Shown one piece after another: positions 1 to 8,460 of a DNA stretch of 34,796 nucleotides. Below the pieces are notes generated by a model that worked only from the letters and a program-made list of their open reading frames with translations, was not told where the DNA came from and did no database searches. The DNA is from Mucilaginibacter sp. GTDB lineage: Bacteria > Bacteroidota > Bacteroidia > Sphingobacteriales > Sphingobacteriaceae. The number at the start of each line of letters is the position of its first letter. Within the stretch, counting starts at the first letter, position 1. The position numbers and the translations under genes are program-made. The stretch spans positions 1 through 34,796 of the forward strand of contig JAQBNZ010000078.1 of the NCBI GenBank assembly GCA_028288285.1, given 5' to 3'.

Positions 1-2
1 AT

Positions 3-1034
3 ATGAATTTTAATGCTATTACCATTAGCGACATCGGGAGAGCGTTAAATCTTTCGGCATCAACAGTATCAAAGGCACTTAGCGATAGCTACGAGATAAG
101 CGAGAAGACTAAAAAGCGGGTTGTTGATTATGCGCGCCAGAATAACTATCGCCCTAACCCGATGGCCCAAAGCCTAAAAAAGGGCAAAAGCAAATCAATA
201 GGCATTGTAGTATCTACCATTGATAATCAGTTTTTTTCGCAGGTGATAAACGGTATCGAGTCGGTTGCTTATAGTGAGGGGTATAATGTTATCATTACAC
301 AAACCCATGAGTTATATGAGTTGGAGGTATCGAATGTAAACCATTTAACTCACCGGTCAGTAGATGGTTTGCTTATTTCCCTCTCAACCGAAACCCATAA
401 TGTAGAGCATTTGCAAAAGCTACAAAACCAGGGTTTACCCATAGTGTTTTTTGATCGTGTAAGCGATTCAATTAACACCCACAAAGTAATTGCCGATAAC
501 TTTAACGGCGCTTATGAGGCCACCACGCATTTAATCGACTCGGGTTATAAGAACATCGCGCATATTACTACCGCGGCGCATACCTCTATAGCCCGTGAAC
601 GTTTGGCAGGCTATAAAAAGGCACTTACCGACAAGGGTATAGCCATAAACGAAGAATACATTAAATACTGCAGCCAGGGCGGTAAAGATATACCTGAAAC
701 CGAAAATGCCCTTAATGAACTGCTGACCCTACCGCAAAAACCACAGGCTATCTTCACCGCATCAGACAGGACAACTACTACTGTGCTTGGCCTGCTGCAT
801 AAATTAAATGTGAGTATCCCTGATGAGATAGCGTTGATAGGTTTTACCAATACCTTTTTGGCTGATATGCTGAACCCAGCCTTAAGTTCGGTTTACCAGC
901 CTGCGTTTGATATTGGTAAAAAAGCAACGGAAATGCTGCTGAGCCTGATAAGAAGCAAATACCCGGTTACCGAGTTTGAAGAAATAGTATTGCCAACACA
1001 ACTGTTTATCCGCAAATCGTCTATAAGGGTGTAG
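3..1034 (+). CDS. LacI-family transcriptional regulator
   Basis: DNA-binding repressor or activator of the LacI/GalR family, 343 aa, the usual length. The N-terminal helix-turn-helix is visible at residues 7-30 (TISDIGRALNLSASTVSKAL), followed by the hinge region ending in RPNPMAQSLKKGKS near residue 62. The rest is a periplasmic-binding-protein-like sensor domain starting IGIVVSTIDNQFFSQV, with the family signature DEIALIGFTN late in the protein. The ATG at base 3 fits the normal distance to the HTH, but sequence upstream is outside the window. It lies directly upstream of, and in the same orientation as, a DUF4350-like gene and uxuA. It therefore probably senses a uronate or oligosaccharide and controls that cluster through the palindrome at 1062-1075; the ligand is inference. 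Confidence 0.93.
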   Translation: MNFNAITISDIGRALNLSASTVSKALSDSYEISEKTKKRVVDYARQNNYRPNPMAQSLKKGKSKSIGIVVSTIDNQFFSQVINGIESVAYSEGYNVIITQTHELYELEVSNVNHLTHRSVDGLLISLSTETHNVEHLQKLQNQGLPIVFFDRVSDSINTHKVIADNFNGAYEATTHLIDSGYKNIAHITTAAHTSIARERLAGYKKALTDKGIAINEEYIKYCSQGGKDIPETENALNELLTLPQKPQAIFTASDRTTTTVLGLLHKLNVSIPDEIALIGFTNTFLADMLNPALSSVYQPAFDIGKKATEMLLSLIRSKYPVTEFEEIVLPTQLFIRKSSIRV

Positions 1035-1061
1035 GCTACGGGAGGGAATTAAATCGGCTAC

Positions 1062-1075
1062 CGAAAACGATTTCG
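1062..1075. promoter_or_regulatory. Candidate LacI-family operator, CG-centred palindrome
   Basis: The 14-mer CGAAAACGATTTCG matches its own reverse complement at 12 of 14 positions, and the symmetry axis falls in a central CG. LacI/GalR proteins typically bind such CG-centred palindromes. It sits 28 bp after the LacI-family stop codon and upstream of the next gene, exactly where the operator of this cluster would be expected. The assignment is inference from symmetry and position. Confidence 0.55.
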
Positions 1076-1117
1076 TAAATAAATATATTTAAGCCTTAAA
1101 AGCCCATTTAAACTGAA

Positions 1118-1125
1118 TATTTTTG
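1118..1125 (+). promoter_or_regulatory. Candidate Bacteroidota -7 box
   Basis: TATTTTTG matches the Bacteroidota -7 consensus TAnnTTTG. It lies 43 bp downstream of the candidate operator and would give a leader of about 60 nt before the ATG at 1193. No convincing -33 TTTG is seen at the normal distance, so support is modest. Confidence 0.35.
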
Positions 1126-1192
1126 AATTGTGCATATGCCGGCAAAAGGCATTCAATTTATAAACCGTGCACAAGCTTTAACATCAATCCAA

Positions 1193-1984
1193 ATGATAAA
1201 CAGATATTTTATTTGTAGCCTGCTTATCTTGCTGTATGCATCTGTAGCTTCGGCCCAAACCGTTACGCTCGATTATTATTTTAACCACGAAGTGCATAAA
1301 GCAGCCTCAGGTAAAATGGAGCGCTTTCATTATATATGGGAGGAAAAAGGCCAAACAGGCTTTTATATTTGGGGGAATATTTTTACAAAGAACGGCGCCA
1401 GGCTTGATACCTTGGATAAAGCACCAACCGCGCAAAATTTAGCAAAGTCTGATATCTATATTATTGTAGACCCTGATAATAAAAAGGAAAGCCCTACTCC
1501 AAATTTTATTGAGAAGAAAGATGTTGAGCAAATTGCTGCCTGGGTAAAAAAAGGCGGTGTTTTAGTACTCATGGCTAACGACAGTGCCAATGTGGAACTA
1601 AAACATTTTAATGACCTGGCCCAACAATTTGGTTTGCACTTTAATAACGATATACAAAACCACGTGATAGATGCTAACAATTTTGAAGCTGGCGCTATTG
1701 CTCCAGGCGATAATCCAATAATTAAAACCGCCAAAAAACTTTTCCTGAAAGATGTGTGCGGCATTAGCTATCAGGGTAAAAATGTAATACCCGTTTTAAA
1801 GGCTAAAACGGGTACAGCTATAGCGGTTATTACTAAATACGGCAAGGGTACAGTATTTGCCATAGGCGACCCATGGTTATATAACGAATACGTGAATGGC
1901 CGCCTGCCCACTGACTTTGATAATGATAAAGCAGCCAATGACTTAACCATTTGGCTGTTACAGCAAGTCCGATCAAAAAAATAA
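1193..1984 (+). CDS. Secreted DUF4350/GATase1-like domain protein
   Basis: Exported protein of 263 aa from the ATG at 1193. This start is preferred to the in-frame ATG at 1130 because it begins a clean signal peptide (MINRYFICSLLILLYASVASAQ). The mature protein has a flavodoxin/GATase1-like pattern: a strand ending in YIIVDPDN, then VEQIAAWVKKGGVLVLMAND, then a late GKGTVFAIGDPWLYNEY segment. In Bacteroidota this domain is often found with, or fused to, GH88/GH105 unsaturated uronyl hydrolases; here it stands alone. No catalytic residues can be assigned. It is followed after 30 bp by uxuA, suggesting co-transcription and a role in uronate-containing glycan use. The biochemical function is unknown. 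Confidence 0.8.
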   Translation: MINRYFICSLLILLYASVASAQTVTLDYYFNHEVHKAASGKMERFHYIWEEKGQTGFYIWGNIFTKNGARLDTLDKAPTAQNLAKSDIYIIVDPDNKKESPTPNFIEKKDVEQIAAWVKKGGVLVLMANDSANVELKHFNDLAQQFGLHFNNDIQNHVIDANNFEAGAIAPGDNPIIKTAKKLFLKDVCGISYQGKNVIPVLKAKTGTAIAVITKYGKGTVFAIGDPWLYNEYVNGRLPTDFDNDKAANDLTIWLLQQVRSKK

Positions 1985-2014
1985 ACTATTTTTAACCGAT
2001 ATTATTTCTCTGCT

Positions 2015-3202
2015 ATGAATAATGAGCTTCCCGTTTACAGTATGATACAAACAATGCGCTGGTATGGCTCTAATGACCCGGTTAGTTTGGCCGATATTCG
2101 TCAGGCGGGTTGCACAGGTATCGTATCGGCACTGCATCATATCCCTAATGGGGAAGTTTGGGAAGTGGCTGAGATTAAAGAGCGGCAGGATATTATTAGC
2201 AAAGCAGGCATGGTTTGGAACGTGGTAGAGAGCCTGCCCGTAAACGAATCTATCAAAACCCAAACAGGAAATTACAAACAGCATTTAGAAAATTACAAAA
2301 CCAGTCTGCGTAATTTGGCAGCCTGCGGCATTAAAATAGTCACCTACAATTTTATGCCCGTGCTTGACTGGACCCGCACTGATCTTGCTTATGAGATGGC
2401 CGACGGCTCTAAAGCCCTGTTGTTTGAGAAGACCGCTTTTATAGCGTTCGACCTTTTTATTCTTAAGCGTAAGGGTGCAGAAAAAGAGTACACCAATGAG
2501 CAAATAGCGTTAGCAAAAAAACGCTTTGATGCCATGACCGATGCGGATAAACTATTACTTCAGCGTAACATTATAGCCGGTTTACCGGGCAGTGAAGAAA
2601 GTTTTACCATTGAGCAGTTCCAGCAGGCGTTAGATACTTATGAGGGTATAGATGCAGCCCGGCTTCGGGCCAACTTAATAGCGTTTTTGCAGGAAGTGAT
2701 ACCTGTTGCAGATGAGGTAGGCATTAATATGGTGATACACCCCGATGATCCGCCTTATGATATTTTAGGTTTGCCACGCGTGGTAAGCACCGCTGCCGAT
2801 ATACAGGCGCTGGTTGATGCTGTACCTTCAGTAAATAATGGGTTGTGTTTTTGTACCGGATCTTTTGGTGTGCGGACAGATAATGACCTGCCTGCAATGG
2901 TGAAACAGTTTGCCAACCGCATTAACTTTCTTCACCTGCGGAGCACTCGCCGTAATGAGTTGGGCGATTTTTATGAGGATAACCATTTAGAGGGTGATGT
3001 GGATATGTATGGTGTAGTAAAGGAAATTGTACTGGCTATGCAAAGCCGTGGTGTAAATATCCCAATGCGACCAGATCATGGGCACCAGATGCTGGATGAC
3101 CTGCATAAAAAAACTAATCCGGGTTATTCGGCAATTGGCCGTTTGCGCGGCCTTGCAGAATTACGTGGACTGGAGATGGGTATTAACCGATCAATACTTT
3201 GA
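2015..3202 (+). CDS. uxuA: Mannonate dehydratase
   Basis: Converts D-mannonate to 2-keto-3-deoxy-D-gluconate in the cytoplasm, the dehydration step of glucuronate breakdown. Length is 395 aa, typical of UxuA. It begins with the family opening [20 protein letters not shown], followed by the conserved [11 protein letters not shown] and [13 protein letters not shown]. The expected metal ligands of this TIM-barrel enzyme are visible: His242 (HPDDPP), Cys280 (CFCTGSFG), His307 (FLHLRS) and Asp354 (RPDHGH). There is no signal peptide. It lies 30 bp downstream of the DUF4350-like gene, probably under the LacI-type regulator. The next gene is convergent and its stop codon is 2 bp away, so the two transcripts meet tail to tail. 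Confidence 0.96.
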   Translation: MNNELPVYSMIQTMRWYGSNDPVSLADIRQAGCTGIVSALHHIPNGEVWEVAEIKERQDIISKAGMVWNVVESLPVNESIKTQTGNYKQHLENYKTSLRNLAACGIKIVTYNFMPVLDWTRTDLAYEMADGSKALLFEKTAFIAFDLFILKRKGAEKEYTNEQIALAKKRFDAMTDADKLLLQRNIIAGLPGSEESFTIEQFQQALDTYEGIDAARLRANLIAFLQEVIPVADEVGINMVIHPDDPPYDILGLPRVVSTAADIQALVDAVPSVNNGLCFCTGSFGVRTDNDLPAMVKQFANRINFLHLRSTRRNELGDFYEDNHLEGDVDMYGVVKEIVLAMQSRGVNIPMRPDHGHQMLDDLHKKTNPGYSAIGRLRGLAELRGLEMGINRSIL

Positions 3203-3204
3203 AA

Positions 3205-4356
3205 TTAATTTAGCCAGATAAGCGGGTGCCGTACAGGCAAGTTCCTGATGATTCCTTCATCGGTAGGAACATGTTCCAGTGTTTTCCATAATGAAAGCCA
3301 TTGCTGATTGTGATAAGCAGCAGCACCAAATACCAGTGACGTTTGAGCCACAGGGTAGCTTTCATATTGCATTACATCGTGCGGATATGGCCATTTACGT
3401 TTGTCCTTTAAGTAAGGGTATAAAAACACTATTCCTTTTTTTATCGACTTGCCATCAGTAGTTTCGTAGTTCCACAAGTTATTTTCTTTTGTGCTTAATG
3501 TTTGGCATATGGTGGCCATTGCATCTAAATTAAAAATAGAATAACCATATGGTTTTGTACGTTTCAACTCCAGCGGAAAGCTACCATTGGTGGCCATTTG
3601 AGTAGGCAGTAAAACCTCTTTATAATGGTTAACACAAAAATTAAGCAAATGCTTGCTCACGGTAAATTTAGCAAAGCATGCCACCTGCATTAGCCAGCAG
3701 GTACCATGGTTGTTTTTGGCGTTCATTTCGTCCTTACCATACTGATGGTTGATAAGCCATCTCATATATTTGTTAACCCAGTTTTTAACACCTTGTAGGG
3801 TTGGCTTATCCATAAAGGAAGAAGCCTGCATACTCTCTAAGCCCTGTATAACCTCTATTAACTGAATAGTATCTATAATGCCTATGCCGCGCCCGGTTGC
3901 CACACCTTTTATGGCTTGCGCATACAGCAAGTTAGGGTTCATTAACGTTTCAGGATCAATAAACCACGCTTTTAAATGGAGTAACGCATGCCTCACATAT
4001 TTTTTATCATGAGTGATCTGATAAGCCGATGCCAGCGCCCCAATTATTTTGCTAAAGCGCACCATAGCCAGCCGGTGCGCCGCAAAAATTTCCGGATTGG
4101 TGAGGCCATCCCTCTGAATGTACGGCCCGCTCGGATTGGCAGGATTTGGCCACCAGTAATCTCCTTCCGAATAAAAATCATGCTTACCGCCTGCACTTCG
4201 CGGGCAGCTTTGGGCAGTAACGGTTATAGGTTGCTGCGTTAATGCCCATGCCGCTTCCTTTAAAATATAAGGCCGTAATATTGCTGCTACTTGTTGTTTA
4301 ACAGGCGGCTCTGCTTTAAAGTTAAGGAGGAAAATGACGGGTAATAACCAAATCAT
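3205..4356 (-). CDS. Secreted alginate-lyase-family polysaccharide lyase
   Basis: Probable polyuronate lyase of the alginate lyase family (PF05426 type), 383 aa, exported through a short hydrophobic N-terminus (MIWLLPVIFLLNFKA). The family signatures are a YWWPNPANPSGPYIQRDG segment around residues 68-85 with TNPEIF next, and the NNHGTCW motif with His217, which resembles the catalytic Asn-His motif of this (alpha/alpha) toroid fold. A late YPHDVMQYESYP segment is also typical. The substrate could be glucuronan, alginate or another uronate polymer; PL38- or PL5-like enzymes are the best comparison. The adjacent uxuA would process glucuronate released by such a lyase. It is transcribed from its own promoter, away from the LacI cluster. 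Confidence 0.82.
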   Translation of the reverse strand: MIWLLPVIFLLNFKAEPPVKQQVAAILRPYILKEAAWALTQQPITVTAQSCPRSAGGKHDFYSEGDYWWPNPANPSGPYIQRDGLTNPEIFAAHRLAMVRFSKIIGALASAYQITHDKKYVRHALLHLKAWFIDPETLMNPNLLYAQAIKGVATGRGIGIIDTIQLIEVIQGLESMQASSFMDKPTLQGVKNWVNKYMRWLINHQYGKDEMNAKNNHGTCWLMQVACFAKFTVSKHLLNFCVNHYKEVLLPTQMATNGSFPLELKRTKPYGYSIFNLDAMATICQTLSTKENNLWNYETTDGKSIKKGIVFLYPYLKDKRKWPYPHDVMQYESYPVAQTSLVFGAAAYHNQQWLSLWKTLEHVPTDEGIIRNLPVRHPLIWLN

Positions 4357-4369
4357 AATTTTATCCTTA

Positions 4370-4377
4370 CAAAAATA
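4370..4377 (-). promoter_or_regulatory. Candidate -7 box for the lyase gene
   Basis: Read on the minus strand this is TATTTTTG, a match to TAnnTTTG, ending 13 bp before the lyase ATG. It implies a very short leader. No clear -33 element is visible. Confidence 0.35.
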
Positions 4378-4448
4378 GCATCGTCTTATGATTGTTTTAC
4401 GAGATGGATCAACTTGTGTACCAAGTTGTTCTGGTAAGAAGAAAGCTT

Positions 4449-4480
4449 AAATAAGAGCTATGTTTTAATAGCCCTTATTT
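4449..4480 (-). terminator. Intrinsic terminator of the globin/kinase/flavoprotein operon
   Basis: A 13-bp hairpin with a 6-nt loop begins immediately after the flavoprotein stop codon. The arms are 4449-4461 and 4468-4480. The single A-C mismatch seen on the plus strand becomes a G-U wobble pair in minus-strand RNA, so the stem is fully paired only in the direction of this operon. The distal arm ends in AUUU. Confidence 0.65.
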
Positions 4481-6139
4481 TTACACTTCATTTAAATACT
4501 TATGAACAAAGCTAATGGCCATTGAGCCTTCGCCTACGGCAGATGCTACCCTGTTCATGGCGCCCGCCCGCACATCGCCGGCAGCAAATATACCGGGGCA
4601 ACTGGTTTCCAACAGGTAAGGGTCGCGGTCCGATTTCCATATCTTATCAAAATCGGTACATTGGTTAAGGTCGCGGCCGGTTTCAATAAAACCTTTACCA
4701 TTGGTGATAATATTTTTGCACAGCCAGTCGGTATATGGTTTGGCACCAATAAATATGTACAGTGCGTCGGCATCAACCGTTGTAATTTCGTTGGTATTCA
4801 AATTTTTGATAGCGAGCTGCTGCAAATTGGTATCGCCCTTTGCTTCTGCAATTTCGCTACAAGGCAGCAGGGTAATGTTATCCACGCCGCCTATCTGGTC
4901 TATCAGGTATGACGACATGGTGTCGGCCAGGCCCTCCCTGCGGATGAGTATAACTACCTCTTTAGCAAATTTAGAGAGGTACATGGCAGCCTGCCCTGCA
5001 GAGTTACCTCCACCCACAACATATACATGCTTGCCTTTACAGGAAGCAGCCTCTGTCATGGCGGCACCGTAATAAATGCCAGCTCCGGTAAATTTATCAA
5101 CGCCGGTTGTTAATAGCTGCCGATAATCAACCCCGGTGGTTATAACAACCGACTTTGCTATGATCTCGGTACCATCATCAAGCACCAATGTTTTATAATT
5201 ATCTTTCAGGTGGATCTCTTTTACGGCCTGAGGCGACAAAAAATCAGTTCCGAAACGTGCCGATTGTGTGATGGCCCTGCGTGTTAAATCGGCCCCGCTT
5301 AAACCTGCAGGGAAACCCAGATAGTTCTCAATACGTGAGCTGGTGCCTGCCTGCCCGCCAGGGGTTTTCCTTTCAATCAATAAAGTTTTTAATCCTTCGG
5401 ACGAGCCATAAACAGAAGCCGCTAAGCCTGCGGGGCCTGCACCAATAATAACTACATCATACAGATCATTTTTTGCCGATTGGTTAAGGCCAATTTTAGT
5501 AGCTATGTCCTTAACAGCAGGTGTTTTTAGCAAAGTGCCATCAGCAAATATTATAGCCGGAAGGTCCTTTGCTTCCAGGTTATTAAGCTTAATAGTTTGT
5601 TTTGCCTCGTCGGTATTAGCATCCAACCATAAATACGGGACTAAGTAGCCCGATAGAAATTCCTTTATATCATGTGATTTTGGCGAATATTGATAGCCTA
5701 TCACTTTTATGCCTCTAAAATCGGGGCGGTAATGGCCTTGCCAGTCATCCAGCAAATCGGTTAAGATGGGGTATAGCTTTTCTTCAGGTGGGTCCCAGGG
5801 TTTTGTTAAATAATAATCAAGCTTAACCTCGTTTATTGCCTTAATGGCGGCATCCGTATCGGCATAAGCGGTTAGCAATACGCGTTTAGCATTTGGAAAG
5901 TAGGGCGTGGTTTTACATAAAAAGTCAACCCCCTCCATCTCGGGCATTCGCTGGTCTGACAGGAAGAGCGCTACAACTTCGCCCTTGTTCTTCAAATCCA
6001 ACAAACTTTCCAAAGCTTCCTTTGCTGATGATGTGCTGAGGATGCGGTAATCGTTGCGGTAATGATTCTTAAGGTCGCGGCTTATTGCCCGCAGTACCTG
6101 CTGGTCATCGTCAATAACAAATATAATAGGTAGGCTCAT
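4481..6139 (-). CDS. REC domain fused to thioredoxin-reductase-like flavoprotein
   Basis: Three-part protein of 552 aa. Residues 1-125 form a response-regulator receiver with the acidic pocket Asp10-Asp12, phosphoacceptor Asp62 (LSDQRMP), Thr90 and Lys113 (LTKPW). Residues 143-220 look like a small thioredoxin-fold linker domain without cysteines (IKVIGYQYSPKS, then LPAIIFADG). Residues 226-552 form an FAD/NAD(P)H oxidoreductase of the thioredoxin reductase type, with GAGPAG at 233-238, GGQAGTSSRIENYLGFP, a second dinucleotide motif VVGGGNSAGQAA, and the C-terminal FAD motif GIFAAGDVR. The redox-active CXXC of true TrxB is absent: the region reads YYGAAMTEAASC. It should therefore reduce something other than thioredoxin. 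It is 14 bp downstream of the CNB histidine kinase, the likely phosphodonor. Databases call this class 'fused response regulator/thioredoxin-disulfide reductase', which overstates the chemistry. Confidence 0.92.
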   Translation of the reverse strand: MSLPIIFVIDDDQQVLRAISRDLKNHYRNDYRILSTSSAKEALESLLDLKNKGEVVALFLSDQRMPEMEGVDFLCKTTPYFPNAKRVLLTAYADTDAAIKAINEVKLDYYLTKPWDPPEEKLYPILTDLLDDWQGHYRPDFRGIKVIGYQYSPKSHDIKEFLSGYLVPYLWLDANTDEAKQTIKLNNLEAKDLPAIIFADGTLLKTPAVKDIATKIGLNQSAKNDLYDVVIIGAGPAGLAASVYGSSEGLKTLLIERKTPGGQAGTSSRIENYLGFPAGLSGADLTRRAITQSARFGTDFLSPQAVKEIHLKDNYKTLVLDDGTEIIAKSVVITTGVDYRQLLTTGVDKFTGAGIYYGAAMTEAASCKGKHVYVVGGGNSAGQAAMYLSKFAKEVVILIRREGLADTMSSYLIDQIGGVDNITLLPCSEIAEAKGDTNLQQLAIKNLNTNEITTVDADALYIFIGAKPYTDWLCKNIITNGKGFIETGRDLNQCTDFDKIWKSDRDPYLLETSCPGIFAAGDVRAGAMNRVASAVGEGSMAISFVHKYLNEV

Positions 6140-6153
6140 TTTGCTTTAAAAAT

Positions 6154-7551
6154 TTAATTATCATTCATAGGGAAACAAACAGTAAACTCAGTGTTGCCGG
6201 GTTGGGAGGTTAACTTTACCGTACCATTGTGCTGCCTGATAATGCGGGTAGCAACATCAAGCCCTAAACCTGTTCCCTTGCCCATATCCTTAGTAGTAAA
6301 AAACGGATCAAACACCTGCGATTGCACTTCCTGCGGAATGCCGGGGCCGTTATCCTTAATATAAACACAAACAAACTGACCTTCCTGCTGGGTTCGTATC
6401 TCCAGTATACCGCTGCCATTTTCCTCCATGGCATCAATGGCGTTGTCAATAATGTTGGTCCATACCTGGTTCAGTTCGCCGGCTAAGGCCCTTACCTGCG
6501 GTAGGCTCAGGTCAAAATTCTCAATTACCTGTATGTTGCCTTTTTTAATTTTATAATTAAGCATGGTAAGGGTATTGCGGATGCCGGCATGAATATCAAG
6601 CGATTGCTTATCGGTATCCCTATCCATATGTGTAAAGGTTTTTACCGAGTTTACCAGTTCTGATATGCGGTGCGAAGATTCTTTAATATCCGACACCATT
6701 TTTTCGGCAAGCAGGTAATTATTCATCCATGCAATCACCACGTTTAATTGTGGCGATGGCGTACAACTGTTCATGTGGTCTAAATCGGCAGGGGTAAAAC
6801 CAAATTCGGTAAAGTTTTCGGCAATATCAAAATCCCTTATGTCATGGTCTGCCAGCCAGTCGGCAAGTTCATCTTCCTTGGCGGCGCGGTCCATCATGCT
6901 TAATACCGGCTTGGTTTGGTGGGTTTTGCTTATGAGCAGTTCGTTTATACTATCAATTTTCTCGGGGGCTATGTTAAGCCCGGCAGTCTGTTTAAACATT
7001 ACTGGCATTTGCTTTATTTTTCCCTGCAATGACGATGCGCCACGGGCTATAGCCGAAGCCGGGTTGTTAAGCTCATGCGCTAATCCTGCCGAAAGCTTAC
7101 CCAGTGCAAACATTTTTTCTATTTGCTGCTGTTGCGATGTAAAGTCCCTAATACGGCTGGTCATGCTATGTACCAGCGCCTCGGTCAACTCATAATGCAA
7201 CTTAATAGCCTCAATTATTTTATTTTTGTAAACACGAAGCACGCGCGCTTTTTTAACACATTCGGCGTAGCCAAATGTACTTACTGCCCGGCTAAATGGC
7301 AGGTAGCCGGTAACGGTTTGCTCTTTTATAACAAGTATCTCGCGCATTTTACCGCCCTGCATAGCGCAGATCCTGATGCGGCCTTCCAGTATAACGAATG
7401 TTCTATCTAAAGGATCACCTTTTTCAAAAATCCGTTCCCCTTCCTGTATCTCAATGGTATCGCCGGCATCTAAAAACCATTGCAACTGGTCGTCAGGTAC
7501 GGTTTGCAGTGTGGGTATTGTTTTTAATTCTTCTAAGGTTACATTGTTCAT
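6154..7551 (-). CDS. Cyclic-nucleotide-binding-domain sensor histidine kinase
   Basis: Cytoplasmic histidine kinase of 465 aa without membrane segments. Residues about 15-120 form a cNMP-binding (CRP/FNR-type) sensor fold (GERIFEKGDPLDRTFVILEG). A kinase core follows. The H-box is LSAGLAHELNNPASAI with phosphoacceptor His159. The ATPase has the N-box NIIDNAIDAMEE, the G1 box DNGPGIP, the F-box DPFFTTKDMGKG and the G2 box GTGLGL. The C-terminus is the usual TEFTVCFP strand. Its ATG overlaps the globin stop codon in ATGA (7548-7551), and the flavoprotein with a REC domain follows 14 bp after its stop. Partner assignment to that REC domain is therefore strong inference. The ligand of the CNB domain cannot be read from the sequence. 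Confidence 0.94.
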   Translation of the reverse strand: MNNVTLEELKTIPTLQTVPDDQLQWFLDAGDTIEIQEGERIFEKGDPLDRTFVILEGRIRICAMQGGKMREILVIKEQTVTGYLPFSRAVSTFGYAECVKKARVLRVYKNKIIEAIKLHYELTEALVHSMTSRIRDFTSQQQQIEKMFALGKLSAGLAHELNNPASAIARGASSLQGKIKQMPVMFKQTAGLNIAPEKIDSINELLISKTHQTKPVLSMMDRAAKEDELADWLADHDIRDFDIAENFTEFGFTPADLDHMNSCTPSPQLNVVIAWMNNYLLAEKMVSDIKESSHRISELVNSVKTFTHMDRDTDKQSLDIHAGIRNTLTMLNYKIKKGNIQVIENFDLSLPQVRALAGELNQVWTNIIDNAIDAMEENGSGILEIRTQQEGQFVCVYIKDNGPGIPQEVQSQVFDPFFTTKDMGKGTGLGLDVATRIIRQHNGTVKLTSQPGNTEFTVCFPMNDN

Positions 7552-8024
7552 TGCTCAGGGTTATATGGTCCGCCGGGTACACCCCATCCCCATTTGGGCA
7601 TAGGCGCATCATTTGCTATAGGATTATCTGTTAAATTAGAGTTGATGATAGCTATACGGCTGCCCCACTCCAGGTAAGCTACCAAAGCCGACCGGAATTC
7701 AGGGTCAGATGCCAGTTGCAGCTCATCCGCACTTTCAAGCAAAAGCTGTATCCATCGCTTGCGTTGTTCTTCGGTTAGTAGCTTGCCAATATGGTGTTGT
7801 ATCATTTTAGCATGGCTGCCATTATCACCCTGCGTATACAATTCGGGACCGCCAAAAACCTCGGCTATAAAATGCGCAACATGCCTGGCATGCTCTGCCG
7901 ACATGTTTTTAAACACCGGGCACAACAAATTATCCTGTAAAACTTTTTCGTAAAAAAGTTTGGTAAGGTTTTCCAGCGCCTCCTTGCCACCCGCCCATTG
8001 GTATAAGGTTGGTACGTTTTTCAT
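7548..8024 (-). CDS. Truncated hemoglobin (group II-like)
   Basis: Small heme protein of 158 aa with the truncated globin 2-on-2 fold. It opens with TLYQWAGGKEALENLTKLFYEKV, typical of group II trHb, followed by CPVFKNM. The E-helix region is HARHVAHFIAEVFGGP; the likely proximal histidine is in MIQHHIGKLL, and the G8-type Trp in QRKRWIQLL marks group II. The C-terminus has a conserved-looking tail, MPKWGWGVPGG. Such proteins bind O2, NO or CO and take part in redox sensing or NO detoxification. It is the first gene of a three-gene operon and overlaps the histidine kinase by 4 bp, so translation is coupled. A sensing role, or electron transfer with the operon flavoprotein, is inference. Confidence 0.9.
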   Translation of the reverse strand: MKNVPTLYQWAGGKEALENLTKLFYEKVLQDNLLCPVFKNMSAEHARHVAHFIAEVFGGPELYTQGDNGSHAKMIQHHIGKLLTEEQRKRWIQLLLESADELQLASDPEFRSALVAYLEWGSRIAIINSNLTDNPIANDAPMPKWGWGVPGGPYNPEQ

Positions 8025-8144
8025 AGTTCATAAATTTATGCAAATAGCATATATTTTTTAGCTTTTTTAAGCGGATAATGAAGAAATGACAAGCCTCTGT
8101 AAAAAACGGCGAAGTTGCAGCTATAGTATGAATTTTTTGAACTG

Positions 8145-8260
8145 GGGCGTATCCCTTTGGGTCGGGCTTTGCAGGGCTGCGCTGCGCTCCGGCCCCGGTT
8201 GGCCCACGCGCTGTTGCCTGCAACACCGGGGCTAAACCCTTACAATCCCTTACGCGGGGG
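8145..8260. repeat. GC-rich structured intergenic element
   Basis: This GC-rich stretch breaks sharply from the AT-rich surroundings. It contains a nested palindrome: GCCCCGGT at 8192-8199 pairs with ACCGGGGC at 8225-8232, enclosing GTTGC (8213-8217) and GCAAC (8220-8224). It ends in a run of nine G (8256-8264 region). It has no open reading frame of note. The look is that of a dispersed Sphingobacteriaceae intergenic repeat; copy number cannot be tested from one window. Confidence 0.5.
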
Positions 8261-8287
8261 GGGGAGGACTTACCCGGTCATTGCTTA

Positions 8288-8383
8288 GCCCGACCACCCT
8301 CTGCGGAGCAGAGAAGGTTAAATGGTTTTTTCCAGCCCTCTTTCCGCTTGCGGACGGTCGACCAGCGTAGCGTAGTCGGGGTG
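8288..8383. repeat. Palindromic intergenic element with internal hairpins
   Basis: Outer arms CCCGAC (8289-8294) and GTCGGG (8375-8380) enclose two perfect small hairpins: CTCTGC/GCAGAG (8299-8313) and TCCGC/GCGGA (8343-8354). The nested arrangement is typical of REP-like or non-coding mobile palindromes. It has no coding potential. Confidence 0.5.
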
Positions 8384-8460
8384 AGTTAAACGGCGAGAAG
8401 CCATTTGACTATCTTCCGAACACCTGTGGGCTGAAGCCGAGCGACTGCTGGAAATGGTAC

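Noticed and set aside
1130..1192. Longer start for the DUF4350-like gene
   Set aside because: It would bury the signal peptide 21 residues into the protein, and the candidate promoter would leave almost no leader.
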